Shown here one piece after another: positions 11,725 through 23,490 of a DNA stretch of 64,000 bases. The notes under the pieces were generated by a model that worked only from the letters and a program-made list of their open reading frames with translations, had not been told where the DNA came from and did no database searches. Every line of letters begins with the position of its first letter. The stretch's first letter is position 1. The stretch covers positions 124,001 through 188,000 of the forward strand of contig JAPDRN010000036.1 in assembly GCA_030247855.1 (NCBI GenBank). The letters run 5' to 3'. Source of the DNA: Knufia peltigerae. Lineage: Eukaryota > Ascomycota > Eurotiomycetes > Chaetothyriales > Trichomeriaceae. The translations under genes and the position numbers were made by a program.

Positions 11725-12984
11725 ATGTCGTCGCCAACATACAGGCATCAGCACTGCCCGGGTAGGGCAAAAAGCCCGACGTCAGAAACACCGAGCATCT
11801 TCACACCGTTCCAGATTCGAGGAGTGACATTTCGGAACCGGATCTGCGTATCACCCATGTGTCAATATTCCTGCGCGCCGACGGGGAACCAGCAAGGTGT
11901 GCTGACTTCTCTACACCTCGCGACTCTGGGACATTACATCTATAAAGGAGCCGCATTAGCGATGACTGAAGCCACAGGTGTTCAGCCCAATGGAAGAATC
12001 AGTATCAATTGTCCCGGACTGTACAATGACGCCCAGGAAGAAGGTCTTCGAAAACTTACGGAGTTCGCACATTCTCAAGGTGGGCTTATAGGCGTGCAGC
12101 TTTCCCACGGAGGCAGAAAGTCTGGGACGTTGGCACCTTTTATAAGTGCACAAATGGGACAGAGCAGTGCAAAAGCACCCGCCGCAGATGGAGGTTGGCC
12201 CGACGATGTTGTCGGTCCGAGCGGCGGCGTGGCCAACAGCTTCGATGGAGTCGCAGAGCAATACTGCGAGCCCAGAGAAATCACGCAAGGAGAGATCAAG
12301 GAGCTAATTTCCAACTTTGCAAATTCAGCCGTGAGGGCTACGCGAGCAGGAGTCGATATCATTGAGATCCACGGAGCTCATGGCTATATCATCCATCAAT
12401 TTTTGAGCCCCGTCACCAACCGGAGAACCGATCAGTATGGAGGCACTTTTGAGAATCGAGTTCGCCTCCTTGTTGAGATTCTCAAAGCAGTTCGAGCAGT
12501 GATTCCCGACAGCATGCCACTCTTCGTGAGGATCAGTGCGACGGATTGGATGGAGGGAACTCCGCAAGCGGCGAAACTTGGAAGTTGGGACGTGGAGAGC
12601 ACGGTCAGTCTCGCCAAAATTCTGCCTAGTCTTGGGGTCGATCTTCTCGACGTGAGTTCTGGAGGAAACGTGAAACAAGCAAGCCATACCGTCTTCGATG
12701 CAGGTGGAGAGCATCCCAAGATCGCGACACGAATACGGAAGGAACTCAAACAATCAGGTATTGCTCCCGCCATTGGAATCGTGGGCTTGATCACAGGTGC
12801 AATTCAAGCGCGGGAACTTGTCAACAGTAGAAATTATGTGGACCCTTGTGCGGACCTGATATTCGTGGGCCGACAGTTCCTCATGGATCCCGCCTGGGTG
12901 TTGCACGTGGCGGCCGAACTTGAAGTTGACGTCGAGTGGCCGATCCAAATAGCTCGAAACGAGATCCTGAAGCCAAGGATATGA
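11725..12984 (+). CDS. NADH:flavin oxidoreductase, Old Yellow Enzyme family (YqjM-like)
   Basis: An intronless 419-residue protein. It shows the OYE TIM-barrel landmarks in order: FTPFQIRGVTFRNRI near the N-terminus, SPMCQYS with a Cys near residue 46 as in the thermophilic-like/YqjM class, the QLSHGGRKS block, EIHGAHGYIIHQFLSP, RTDQYGG and a C-terminal FVGRQFLMDP block. These enzymes use FMN and NAD(P)H to reduce activated C=C bonds such as those of enones. In this context it could saturate an unsaturated ring ketone before Baeyer-Villiger oxidation. Length is slightly above the usual 370-400 because of an N-terminal extension of about 25 residues. Family assignment is firm; substrate is inference. 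Confidence 0.92.
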   Translation: MSSPTYRHQHCPGRAKSPTSETPSIFTPFQIRGVTFRNRICVSPMCQYSCAPTGNQQGVLTSLHLATLGHYIYKGAALAMTEATGVQPNGRISINCPGLYNDAQEEGLRKLTEFAHSQGGLIGVQLSHGGRKSGTLAPFISAQMGQSSAKAPAADGGWPDDVVGPSGGVANSFDGVAEQYCEPREITQGEIKELISNFANSAVRATRAGVDIIEIHGAHGYIIHQFLSPVTNRRTDQYGGTFENRVRLLVEILKAVRAVIPDSMPLFVRISATDWMEGTPQAAKLGSWDVESTVSLAKILPSLGVDLLDVSSGGNVKQASHTVFDAGGEHPKIATRIRKELKQSGIAPAIGIVGLITGAIQARELVNSRNYVDPCADLIFVGRQFLMDPAWVLHVAAELEVDVEWPIQIARNEILKPRI

Positions 12985-13637
12985 TGTGGCATCGTCGCTG
13001 GGCACTTGGTTGTTCAGCGTACCTACGAAGCGGATGAAGCTGGGATCATGGCTTGTAGAAGTAGATCAATGTACATATTTTGACCAATTCCTGCTTACAG
13101 ACGGAAACATAGATAGCTTGCTTAGGCCGGATGAGCCGCCATAGCCTCTCATCGCGGGTGTAGATCTTTTGAACCTCACTTATGTGATCCAAGAGTCTAC
13201 TGGATACTGCTATCGATGTTCCCTGTTGACCAGACTCTGTCCAACGACCCTAGTCCTGACTTCTTGCTGGACATTATTTCAAGGCCTCTGATTGCAAATC
13301 ACTTTAGAATTGCCGATAGCTTTCGGGCAAATCCCTCAATGATTCTGCTTGTAGTTGCCGTGGTCGATTGCAATTTGACTCAACAAAGGTCCAGGGGCAG
13401 TGGGACGTGGTGAGTTCATTGTCTGGAGTTGGAGGGAAATTGGTCTCCTCGGAATCAAGTTTCGTCCCGGGTACACTCCCGCTGCTGAAATTCCCGTGAA
13501 GCCGCAGATTTGGTTTTCACTCAAACAGCATCGGACCAACAGGGTTTCTGTGACCAATGTCTTCTACATGTTGTCGTATTCTCATATACTAGCATATGGC
13601 AAAGAAATCAGAAGCAAATCAGCCCTTTTCGACCAAC
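12985..13637. promoter_or_regulatory. Intergenic region upstream of SDR 2
   Basis: Contains the OYE 3' UTR and the SDR 2 promoter. CTCGGAAT occurs at 13448-13455, identical to the half-site upstream of the OYE. An in-frame upstream ATG at 13596 could extend SDR 2 by 14 residues. No other gene seen. Confidence 0.4.
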
Positions 13638-14630
13638 ATGGAGCTCTCAGATAAAGTCGTTGTAGTAACTGGCGCCAACAGTGGCATAGGCCGCGCAACT
13701 GCACTCTTGCTCGCATCAAAGGGGGCAAAGCTTGGTCTCTTGGATATCACGTCCCCCAAAGAAGTTGAGGAAGAAATTGCAGCTGCCGGGGGAAACGCGA
13801 CGGCGTATCAATGCGATGTGCGTCTGACCGACCAAGTTGAAAGTGTTGTTCGGCAGATTGTCGAAAAGTATGGCCCACTGCACGGTACGGACAAATTCCT
13901 CAAGTGACCTTCTTTGTTGATGTACGACTTTGCTGAAACCTTTTCCGTGCTTTTGGTACTATGTAGGAGCAGCCAATTTGGCAGGTGTGATTGGGAGTGG
14001 CAAGAAGGTCGAAAGAAGTATCACTTCACTTACCGAGACATCGGACGAAGAATGGAACCGGATCATGGATGTCAATGTTGGAGGAACCAAAAACTGCCTA
14101 CGAGCAGAGTTGAGGCACATGTCTCCAGGAGGCTCTCTCGTCAATGCGTCGAGTGTATCGGCCTTGATCGGCTCGCCGTGGAATGTGGCATACAGCACAA
14201 GTAAAGCCGCCATCATCGGCCTGACAAAATCCCTGGCCCAGGAGGTTGGGACGCACGGCATACGTGTCAATGCCATTGCGCCGTAAGTAATTCCATGATG
14301 ATGATTTCTTCCCACCCGGACTTTGTTTTCCAGATCTGGGGCTTTCCAGCTCGTCGACAATCTTGCATTGACAACCACGGCGTTCCAGGGGGATAACGCA
14401 GACTGCCATGGTGGGGAGCCTACCACCTGAGACTCAAAAGCTGTGGGCCGCGTCCAATGCACTGGGCAGGTTGGCGCAAGCTTCCGAGATCGCTGAAGTG
14501 ATATTGTTTCTTCTGAGCGACAAAAGCAGCTTTGTCAGCGCAGCGGTATGTACAAGCCCACGAGGGAAGCTATGTGCCTAAGTCGCTCACACCTTGGCAG
14601 GTCTATAACATTGATGCTGGCAGAGTATGA
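13638..14630 (+). CDS. Short-chain dehydrogenase/reductase 2
   Basis: Four exons (13638-13884, 13967-14282, 14389-14545, 14601-14630) give 249 residues, the classical SDR size. TGANSGIG forms the cofactor loop, AANLAG takes the NAG position, and Ser plus YSTSK form the catalytic set. The ATG at 13638 has an A at -3 and gives the normal SDR N-terminus; an ATG at 13596 is in frame but in a poor context. The last exon is only 30 nt and encodes the usual YNIDAGR-type end. It closely resembles SDR 5 at 41.5-42.4 kb (both have GANSGxGRATA, AANLAG and RVNA(I/V)APG), so the two look like paralogues that have gained or lost introns. Confidence 0.9.
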
Positions 14631-14943
14631 GGACGCTTTTGTGAGCGCCTATGCACGGCGATGGCTTACTGAAGAATCCTTTGGCACTTGAAGATCTATG
14701 GTCGTTCAAAAAGTAATAAACTCAAGGAAGACAGCAAAAGTAGGCCTTCGTCACAATGTGGTCTGGAATGGCAGCTTGAGCGTCGTAGAAAATTACATGG
14801 TATTCACCGAAGTGACATCGCGGTGTTTCGACGTCTTGTATATGTTGTGTTAGTCTAGCGTGTAGAGGCACCTGCCACTGAAACGAATCGGCGAAGCTAC
14901 TGGGCTACTGGGTCGCCAATCTTGTGGCGTCCACTACCCCTTG
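14631..14943. other. Short convergent intergenic region
   Basis: The 3' ends of SDR 2 (plus strand) and the MFS transporter (minus strand) meet here. No gene or structured element was seen. Confidence 0.5.
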
Positions 14944-16828
14944 CTACTCATTCTTTTCCGTGACCGAGCCTTCCTCGTCCACCTGGACAGCAGCTGTCTG
15001 GTGCACCACCTCGAGTTCTGATTGAGAAACATCTCCCAGACGACTCCTGATCTCGCCCCCTTTGAACATGAGCAGGACGATCAATAGAAAAAGTACAACT
15101 GAAAGTATAGCAAAGATCCCATATGCCCACCCGTATCCAACCTTCTCGGTGTAATGAGGCAGGTAGAAGGACACGTAGAAAGAAAATGTCATGCGGCAGA
15201 AGTTGAGAACGATTGCGACCTCACCCGCCGCATGTTCGTAGCAATCAACGGCATATGCGAATCTGTAGAAGCGTCAGCTCACTCTGAAGGCAATCTCACA
15301 ATGACGAGGATATCTTGAAAAGGTAAGAAGAGTCCATACGTGACCGTAGATATGATCTGAATAGCGAAGGAGTAGATGGCGATGGCGACGCAAGGACCAA
15401 TCCAATGCACTTCGTACTCCAGTGTGAGACCAAACATCATCAACCCCAACTACTCCTCGTCAGTATTGATCCTTTCGACAAATGGTCGCCATGTCACCTA
15501 CAGGTACTAGGATTGAACCGAGCCAATAAGCTTGAAGACGCTGCTCTGGATGTCGTTTTCCGTCCTTTTTCCTTGCAAGATAACGTACCATCCAGTCTGA
15601 TAACGGACCAGCAAAGGGCTCACCCAAGATCGTGCCAATGGCGAGGGGGATTGCGATTAGCCCTTGTCCAATTGCATCAAAATGATAGATCTCCGCGAAT
15701 GCCTGTTGTACCAGCGTGTAAGCACATACCCCGATTCCTTGGGAACAACTAGGTGACTACTCACAAATGGAAGCATGCCCAAAGCCCCAAACACACAAAA
15801 TCCATAGAGTGTACCGTAGTAGAACCCAGGAAAAATGACAGAAGGGTAGGAGAACATGATGCATGGATGCCAGAAGCTCCGGAAGGTGAGCTTCCTTCGC
15901 GGGAAACTCATCCATTTTAGCCGTTGTAAATATGTCTTCTTCGACGGGACGTCGACGAGGTTGTGGTGGCGATCATACAGCGTCTCCGGCAGGGCCGCCA
16001 CACACGAGGCCAACAACACACACCAGAGAAAGAATGTCAGCCACTGCATCCACCTCCAGCCTGCGTAGACCGTCACGAATCCATCGAGAAGTGTGCCGAC
16101 GTAAGGTGACAGTCCAACGAAAACCGTCCATATGCCCATCTTTTGCCCGCGTTCTTGAGCCACGGTCAGCAGAACGAAGGAATGTAGTATGATGGAGCAC
16201 CACTTTACCGTGGAGGAAGAATAGATCTTTGACCGTCAAAGGCCCTATACTCAGAGAGGCCGAGCACCCCAGCGCGTTTACCACCTATTTGTGTCAGCAT
16301 GTCAGATGCAAGACTTGAGTTTAGCAAAAGGTATACCCGAGAACCGCAGTACGCCCCAAGATTATTCGAGAGTGAACAGCCCAAGGTACCAAGGAGAGCA
16401 ACCACAGCCCCGGCTGTATAGACTGGAGTCCTTCCATAGCGGTATGAAAGCGGGACCCATAAAAGACCCCCAACGCCAGTGGTAACCGCGTGCGCTCCAA
16501 CTGAGTCGAGCATGGAAGGGACCGAAGTGTTGAAGGCCACAGCTTGCTCGAGGAAGCCGGACGCAGGAGAAGCCGCATCAAACGGCGTCTGGAATGCCAT
16601 AAATGCCACCAAGACTAAGACCACATGCTTTTGAGTCCATGACCAATTCAAGGGGTCGTTGGGATCCTTGGAAGGTATGGGAAGTATCTCACGGTAATCC
16701 GTACCGTCGATTCCCACACTCGCTTGGGTCGCGATCGGTTTTAGATCCGTCGCACCCTCCATGGAAGGATGAGGGTTCTCGAGATGTGTGGCACGGACGT
16801 GGAAATCGATAGCGATTTGGTCTGTCAT
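14944..16828 (-). CDS. MFS transporter (DHA1-like)
   Basis: Six exons (16828-16337, 16284-16209, 16153-15765, 15702-15502, 15449-15340, 15262-14944) join in phase to 528 residues. The soluble N-terminus carries the DPNDPLNWSWTQK block common in fungal drug:H+ antiporter-1 type carriers, followed by about twelve hydrophobic segments. RYGRTPVY corresponds to motif A after TM2, and GPLSDWMVR to the matching site in the second half. It would sit in the plasma membrane and move substrate or products of the cluster. It is head-to-tail with the isomerase at 17.8 kb. Import versus export cannot be told from sequence. Confidence 0.9.
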
Positions 16829-17819
16829 TGTGAGAGTGAACAGTTCAACACGTCTCGCATCACGAAAGAGTTGAGGGAGGGGACTTCACTATATATGTCC
16901 GGGGTCGCAGAGGTCTCTTTTCTGGGGAAAAAGGGCCACATAGTATCGCGGCAGTGTAGCCGAAAGCTGGGATAGGGGGCAACGTCTGGGGAAATATAAA
17001 ATGACACCCTCTGAATGGTTGAGGTTTAAACCTCGACAAGGTCTTCGAATTGTCGACCGCGCGTATGCATCCTGGTCAGTAAGTACCTTACGCCCAGGCG
17101 GGATCGCAGCCGTAACGATGGAACGAAAGCAGTGAACTGGCTAGTTTCGCCATTCACGGCTCGCCTGAACTGATCAATCAACGAATTCTTTCCTCCGTCT
17201 TAGCGTTATCGAGGTTTCTATACCAAACCAATTCCACAAAGCTAACAGGGGAATCCGAGTAGGAAATGGAGTTTGCTTCACCCTGACCGTGTGATGGGAC
17301 ATGGATCCCAGTGGCTCTTCTATCGACAGTCGTCGCGCTCACGACAGCAATTGGAACGTGTCGTAGAGAACGACGACCCAATTACTGGTTTCCCAGATTG
17401 AGTGGGGCACCATGGTGCACTTGACCCCTAGGTGTTGGGTTTTGCGCATCACTCTCCCATTTATTCTACCCGATAAGTATTGAACAGGTGAAGATGGAAC
17501 TGCACTGATAGTAATGTCATTACCCGACGAATTTGGGATGTCTTTTCGACGCTTAAGCTGCACAATGCCTTTCGGAATAAATGTGGATCATCGTTCGGAA
17601 AGCTTAAGGCCGATTGGTAGTCCTTCAGAGCCCACCTCGGTACCTGTTGTTTCCTGACTCTTCGCTAAAGCTGGGCTTTGACTTGAAAATTGCTCCAGTA
17701 CGCTGACGACAACAAACATGTCTCGCGCAGTTACTAGGTACAAGGAAGACGCATCTCTCGTCCCGCTGCCCTCTAGCCAAAGCCACGCTTACGCACAACC
17801 AAGATCGACACAAGGTTGC
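16829..17819. promoter_or_regulatory. 1-kb region upstream of the MFS gene
   Basis: Contains the MFS promoter and the 3' UTR of the isomerase. CCGGGGTCG occurs near 16899-16907, and TCTGGGGAAA occurs twice (about 16920 and 16985). No protein gene was supported: the minus-strand frames at 17178-17381 and 17339-17563 are short and featureless. Confidence 0.35.
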
Positions 17820-18927
17820 TCATAACTTAGCCTTGTCCGTCTTCTGCTTAGACTTCTCTATTGGTCGGTCAGCTTTCGGATGGTGAATTGCATCGGACAG
17901 TGTTTCAGGGCAAACTCACCACGAAGCATGTCCCTCTGTTGCTGAAATCTTTTGGTTGGAGCATCCTCCACAAACCTTTCCGCCAATGCGTCGGCAGCTT
18001 CGTGAACGGCCAGCAAGCGTTGGTCTCTCAGTGGACCATTCTGTAGCCTCTTTACTTCCATCATACTTTTCCCGTCATTGACTCGAAGCTGTTCTTCAAG
18101 AAACGCCTGAACGTTTTGATGGAAATTCGTGACTGGGAAAACTCGATTGACAATACCCCACTGGGCAAGTTCTTCGACCGAACATTTCCGGCCAAACATG
18201 AAGAAGTCGTTGCTGCGGTGCACACCGGTAGAAGACGCAAAGTGAATTGCGGATCCGAATTCTGGTACCAGACCAAGTTGACTGAAGGGTGTCTGTAGAT
18301 AGGACGACGTCGACGCCAATAGAATGTCCGCGACAGGGGGAAACCATGCAGCGCCAGCACCCACAGCAGGTCCATTCAGCGCAACCACCAAGACTTTCTT
18401 ATGATTGATCATTGAACGCATGAGTTCTACGGCTGTATGATGTGAGCGACTCGCTGGTAGAAACGCGTATTCGAACATTATACCTTCACTAAATCGAGCC
18501 ATATAAGCAACCTTTTTGGCAGCTGGACTTGGATATGATACTGGAGTCTGCTTTCCCTCCGCTAGAGGTTGTACACCACATTAGAAGGGTCTGGAAAAGC
18601 CCATGTAATCGCTATGAGAGTCGAGAGAATTGCAAACCTAACACATCAGCGCCGCTGCAGAAAAATCGCCCTTCACCGGTGATGACAGTAAAAACTGTGT
18701 CGGGATGTTCGTTGAGCTCTCGCAAAGCGGTCAGAATGTCCATCCGTAGATTTCCTCCGAGGGAATTCAGAGATTTCGGCCGGTTGAACTATGTATGCTT
18801 TCGTCAGGGTTGCCTCTTACACAGTCTTCAATGGCGATCTCGTGCTTGATCTCACCTTAATCATCCCAATCTGGCCTCGTATTTCGAAGACTATATCTGT
18901 GTACTTGTAACCACTTGGTGTCGCCAT
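17820..18927 (-). CDS. Peroxisomal enoyl-CoA isomerase/hydratase (crotonase family, PTS1 AKL)
   Basis: Four exons (18927-18856, 18788-18638, 18561-17920, 17857-17820) give 300 residues. Crotonase-fold marks are the CSGADV oxyanion-hole block, NGPAVGAGA, and LQTPFSQLGLVPEFGS, whose Glu fits delta3,delta2-enoyl-CoA isomerases of the Eci1/PECI type better than classical hydratases with two Glu. The last exon is only 38 nt and encodes KSKQKTDKAKL, ending in the peroxisomal targeting signal AKL. If the last 62-nt intron is retained, the frame stays open and stops at the TAG that forms the intron end, giving a protein without PTS1. It likely works in peroxisomal beta-oxidation of cluster intermediates. 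The junction at 18638/18561 was chosen by phase and uses a weak GTTTGC donor. Confidence 0.88.
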
Positions 18928-19308
18928 GATGGTTCAGAGTAGCTGCACATATGTTATGAATCTGCGTCAAATGTCTCCCGGTTACGAATTTGGGGGTCCA
19001 AAAAGTAGAATTAAAACCGCAACTCGGAAAGGATTTAAATCGGTCAAGGATTCGACTTATGTACGTTGGATCTGCCATAAGCATGCCGAGCAGATATTCA
19101 GGGACCTAGGCTATTTGCCGATACCAATGGCCGAGAAACACGGGGTCGGCGTGAGAATAGACCCCGCAAAGCCGGGGGCGAAGTGCTCGCCTCGAACAAC
19201 TCCGCTTTCTTTCTCTTCTCCCCGCCAGACTTTGCTCTCCCAATTTCTCACGTTGAACATCTCGTCACTCAAGAATTCAATCCGTGGGAACTCGAATATA
19301 CAACAGTG
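18928..19308. promoter_or_regulatory. Divergent promoter between isomerase and Zn2Cys6 regulator 2
   Basis: Holds CTCGGAA at 19023-19029 and a perfect 7-bp inverted repeat, CGGGGTC (19141-19147) and GACCCCG (19160-19166), with a 12-nt spacer. Either could be a regulator site serving both genes. Confidence 0.45.
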
Positions 19309-22027
19309 ATGGTATCTCCGGAACTTTCCCCTTCAAGCGCTGTCGAAAGAAACCATGAACGTGCTGCAAAAGTCAGGGGCAAGAGACTGAAATACACAGC
19401 TCGGGCGTGGTAAGACGACTTGTGTCTGGCGATTCAACTTAGATGGCACGACTGACTGAATGACCTGGTTGGTCTAGCACGGAATGTCATCGCCGGAAAG
19501 TTAGGGTACGTAGGCTGTGTCACTGCTATTCGCAGAGGAAGACGTGCTCTGACTTGTGATATAAAGTGCAACGGGGTAGAGCCATGTTATAACTGCTCAT
19601 CCTCAGCAACCAAGTGTGTGTACCCTTCCGAGCCGCCTAGACCGAGAGGCCGTGCTAGAAAGGAAGACCAGAAGAAACAAATGTAGGTATCCGATCTGCT
19701 GAAACACTGCTATGGTGAATATGTTGGCGTGTAGTACCTCAACTGACTCCGATCCAGAACAGGGCCTCCAATATCTTACGAGGTGCAGCCAGCAATTCTG
19801 TCTAAGGACACGGACGCCATACTTGAGCGGCTCTTGCGGATAGAACGTGATGTTCAAGATCTCCGAACAGTCAGACATTCTAGGCGAGTCTGGACGCAAC
19901 CACCAGGATTCTGCGTGAATTCTGTCATCGAGTCCAAGCTAATCGAAACGTCAGTGAGCTCTCGCCTGGGAGCATTGCCGACGAGACATCGATTTCGACC
20001 GAGTCAGAGCTCATCGAACGAGAGAGCATCGACTGTATACACTCCGGCCATCGTGTTTACAATTCGTTTGCTGTTCAGATAGCGACATTGAAGAATGCCG
20101 CGTCGCCGAGCCCGTCTGCCATGTCCAAAGGAGATGAGCCTATTGGAACTGCCTCAAACAGAACTCCTTCAAATTGTGCTCAAATGGGGATCCACCCACG
20201 GGCCATTCGAAACGACATCAAGACTTTCATATCTTCATCGACACGCCTGAGATACTTACTGAATCTGTTCTTCGATGAGTACCACTACCTCTACCCGTGC
20301 ATTGATCAAGACCGCTTTGATATTCAACTACAAGGTCTTTTCGAACACTATTCGGTGCATCAAGACTGCTTGTTCCTGTCAGCTGGAGAACCTGAATCAC
20401 TCGTATTCGCTGCTCTGACATGCAAGATACTCGCCATCGCAGAGCATATTGAAGCCGACGGTCAATCTCCTACGACGACGACCAACGAGCTTCCACCAGA
20501 GAGGAATGTCCGTGGGCAGGCTTGGGACCGAGAAAGTGCAAGACTCTTGGGCCTGGCGTCACAAAGCGCAGACGACATCATGGACACCGTCCGACTCTTC
20601 ATGCTGGAGGTACTTTACATGTTGATGAGGGAAAACTTCAGAAAGGCATCACAGGCATTGTGCAGGGCCGTGGAGCTGGCCTTTGCCCTGGGTTTGAATG
20701 ACGAATCCACATGGGCTGGTTGTTCTATCGCAGAAGCCAGATCAAGACGAGTTCTGTGGTGGACCATATACTTCTTCGACCGAAGGATGGCGTACCGGCT
20801 TGGAAGACCGTACATGATTCGAGATTCCGAAGTGGCGGTTGCTGACTTCACAGCCGATATACGGACAATGGAAAGTATGCCACCACCAGCCCTTCATCTT
20901 TCGACTTCCACGCCAACGAGGATATCGCTCGACGTGGATTGGTTTCACTACCTACAATTCAACCTTGGCTGGGGACGTCTTTTTGCAAAGGCGTGGGATT
21001 CTCTTTACAGTTTGACCAGTCCGAGGGCCGGAAATGTTGAAGAAATCGAAATCATGGAGACTTTGTTGGCAAAGCTCAAGAGATCGCTTCCGACGGAAAT
21101 GAAATGGAGAGACACACTCAGCTCGTCAGGCAGCACCCAGCCTCCTGATGTACCAGATCGGAAGATTCGCATGAGTCTTGTGGTTTATACGGTGAGCACA
21201 CCCCGCCCCCTTCCATATACTCCTTTGGCTATTGAATTCGATCACACTCTCCCTGGTCATCACTATCGGCAGCGAACAAGGTAGCAAATTCTCCTCCCCT
21301 CACTAACCAAAAAGTCCAGAGGGCAAATCTCTTACAGATGTTAATTCGGAACAATCTTCACCTACGAGGTTGTGAACCTAACTACGGGTTGGATTCGTCT
21401 TCTTCCTCTGGCAAAGATCGAAGCTACACGACCCAGATATGTCACAAGCTTGCTGCTTCCACCGTGGAGGCCATTGTATCCTACATTCGGACCCGACGCC
21501 GCGAGCGATCGTTTGGCACGTATGCGACCATGTGCATCATTGAATCACTCTACTACATGCTTTCCATGCCATCGTCGACGACCAACAACAACAGCAGCCG
21601 CAGCATCGACACTTTTGATGATTTCGAAGCCACAAAGAATTTGTCACTGGAACAGGCCTGGGAATGTCTGAATGATTTGAGTTGTCGCCGATTGGCAATT
21701 GCCACAAACGCACTGAAAGTATTGAAAGGCATCATTGAGACTAGGGTTGGTAATCAGCAGTCCCTCCTCCAGGACAAGCCAACGGGAGCATCTTTGAACA
21801 CCTGTCAAAATCATCGACCCTCTATTGATCAGGAGATCATCACCAACGTAGAATCTCGGCAGAGAGATCATGCTCAAGACACGGACTTTTATGATGTTGA
21901 CTTGTTCTCTATCGACTCTCAATTTGTGCTGCCGGACTTTCCTGGGTCAGATCTAGATAGGGAAGGGCCTTTGAGTAATGACATGGGAATTTGGGATGCC
22001 GAGCAGATGATCTATAGTCGGTGTTGA
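19309..22027 (+). CDS. Zn2Cys6 transcription factor 2
   Basis: The zinc cluster is assembled from three small exons (19309-19409, 19478-19505, 19567-19682). This gives C-x2-C-x6-C-x5-C-x2-C-x6-C (CTECHRRKVRC, CYNC, KC) near residues 34-60, followed by basic PRGRARK. A further exon starts at 19758 and encodes a leucine-rich linker (ILERLLRIERDVQDL). An intron somewhere between about 19880 and 20080 then shifts the frame. One phase-compatible choice is donor 19915 with an acceptor near 20005, but I could not fix it. The long exon continues to 21191, with the fungal-specific TF domain (FFDEYHYLYPCI; RRVLWWTIYFFDRRMAYRLGRP), and the last exon is 21320-22027. Total is roughly 750-800 residues. It shares a promoter with the isomerase and is the second candidate cluster regulator. 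Confidence 0.82.
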
Positions 22028-22121
22028 TGCATTAATTCCTTCCGGACTTAATATGTATACGCTTTCTGATTCTCCCATTTACAAATTCCACAACTTCTGA
22101 TGGTTTTTCCCAGTTCTTAGT

Positions 22122-22918
22122 TCAAAGCCTAGATCCCGGAACCCGCGGTTTCAGCCGCACGTTGATTTTGTTGTGGTCAAGGACATCGTAGACAATTTTC
22201 CCATCATCCGATACAATTTCGCCTCGAACAAGTGCTGCCGTCTGACCGATAGAGATTACTTTGCAGCGAATTTTCACAGTAGTATCTGTTTAGTGAGGAT
22301 ATGATATACTTCTTAGCCAAACCTTCTTTCAAGGAAGAGAAAGCATGTGGTAAACCCACGTCCAGGGGGTGCTCGAAGGCAAGTGACAGAAAGCGTCCGC
22401 GTCACGCCGCCACTCCATCTAATGCAAGAAGGTGTCAAAGATGGTAGTCTTGCATCACTGGATCGTTCGTGAATCAGGGGCATGACACTTACTCCCAGTA
22501 GCCAGGAGCAGCGTGAGGCGCTATCGACAGTGATGTGCACTGGTCTGCCACCGTGGGTCAGTTTAAAAGGGTGATTCTTTTCATATGGCCCCGGATAGAC
22601 GGCCGCGTACCGAGGATGAGCGTTGCTGCTCCTCCATGCAGCGAACCTGTGAATGTTTGTGAGTCCTCTTCCCGACAGCACTCAAGTCTGGTCGCTAATT
22701 GCTTCGTCTCACCTCCGACGTGAAGGAACTCGGGTCCCAGAAAGAGGCTGAAAACGACTGTGCCGTCGTCCTCGACATCCTCAACGCGAAGGTTGTCCAT
22801 GACTACCTTCTCGAATCCCTGTTACTTGGTTTCACACTGGTTAACGCGATACTCTGAGCTGGCGTCGCTCTTGTTGGACCTTGGAAGGGTTGAATACATG
22901 GAAGTTTCTCTCTCTCAT
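22122..22918 (-). CDS. Hotdog-fold thioesterase (PaaI/ACOT13-like)
   Basis: Seven small exons (22918-22880, 22818-22713, 22646-22611, 22544-22493, 22418-22360, 22285-22122 plus the joins between them; six exons in total) close in phase to about 151 residues, the normal size of this family. The motif HVGGSLHGGAA corresponds to the HGG region of the PaaI hotdog active site, and DQCTSLSIAP to the following helix/strand. Two adjoining strands (GGVTRTLSVTCLRAPPG, VISIGQTAALVRGEI) complete the fold. The first 13-residue exon is inferred from phase; a start at 22800 would remove it and six more residues. It would release free acids from acyl-CoA, regulating CoA recycling in the pathway. Neighbours: convergent with regulator 2, 94 nt apart. 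Confidence 0.82.
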
Positions 22919-23490
22919 GCGCTGATGATATCTTGAGGCGGGTACGGGTCAGCTTCAACGACATCGGCAGCCAGTGGCAATCTTACGTCTCCATCAAAGC
23001 CGTTACAGCCTCGCAGGCTTCTTTGCCTGTCTTTACAATCCTACCCATCTTAACGATAAACTGAAGCCAGTCCAGTGGTTGAAAATCGGCGCTTGGAGGG
23101 CCCCTACCGAATATTTGAGCGCGACGACGGCTCGCTCAGGGACGAAATCTCACACGACATCTGTGGAAGCATTACATTATGCTAGGCTAGCACAGGCGAG
23201 TAGGCCAAGCCAAACAACCATATTTCCGAGGAACAAAGTCATTCCGAGCACGTGGCAACTATGTTTTGGACGACCATTTTGTCGCGGTCGGAACGTACGA
23301 GAACCGATTTGCTGGGTGCCGAGGCTGAGCCACCGAAGGGAGAGGGGACAGGATCATGCCTCCCCCGAGCTCAAGCCCCAATACTATCATCTTCATGCGG
23401 ATGGCAGGGTACATCAATTGTCATTATTTGGATCCTGAGGCTACAATCACTGTTGACGAGTTACAGCTGTACCTAGGTATGTAGAGGCTC
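22919..23490. promoter_or_regulatory. Promoter region of the thioesterase
   Basis: TTCCGAG (reverse complement of CTCGGAA) occurs at 23224-23230 and 23242-23248, 18 bp apart. The open frame 22974-23438 on the plus strand lacks any recognised features and is probably chance. Confidence 0.45.

Noticed and set aside
22974..23438. 154-codon plus-strand frame
   Set aside because: Starts without a proper ATG in good context, no motif, and lies in the thioesterase promoter.
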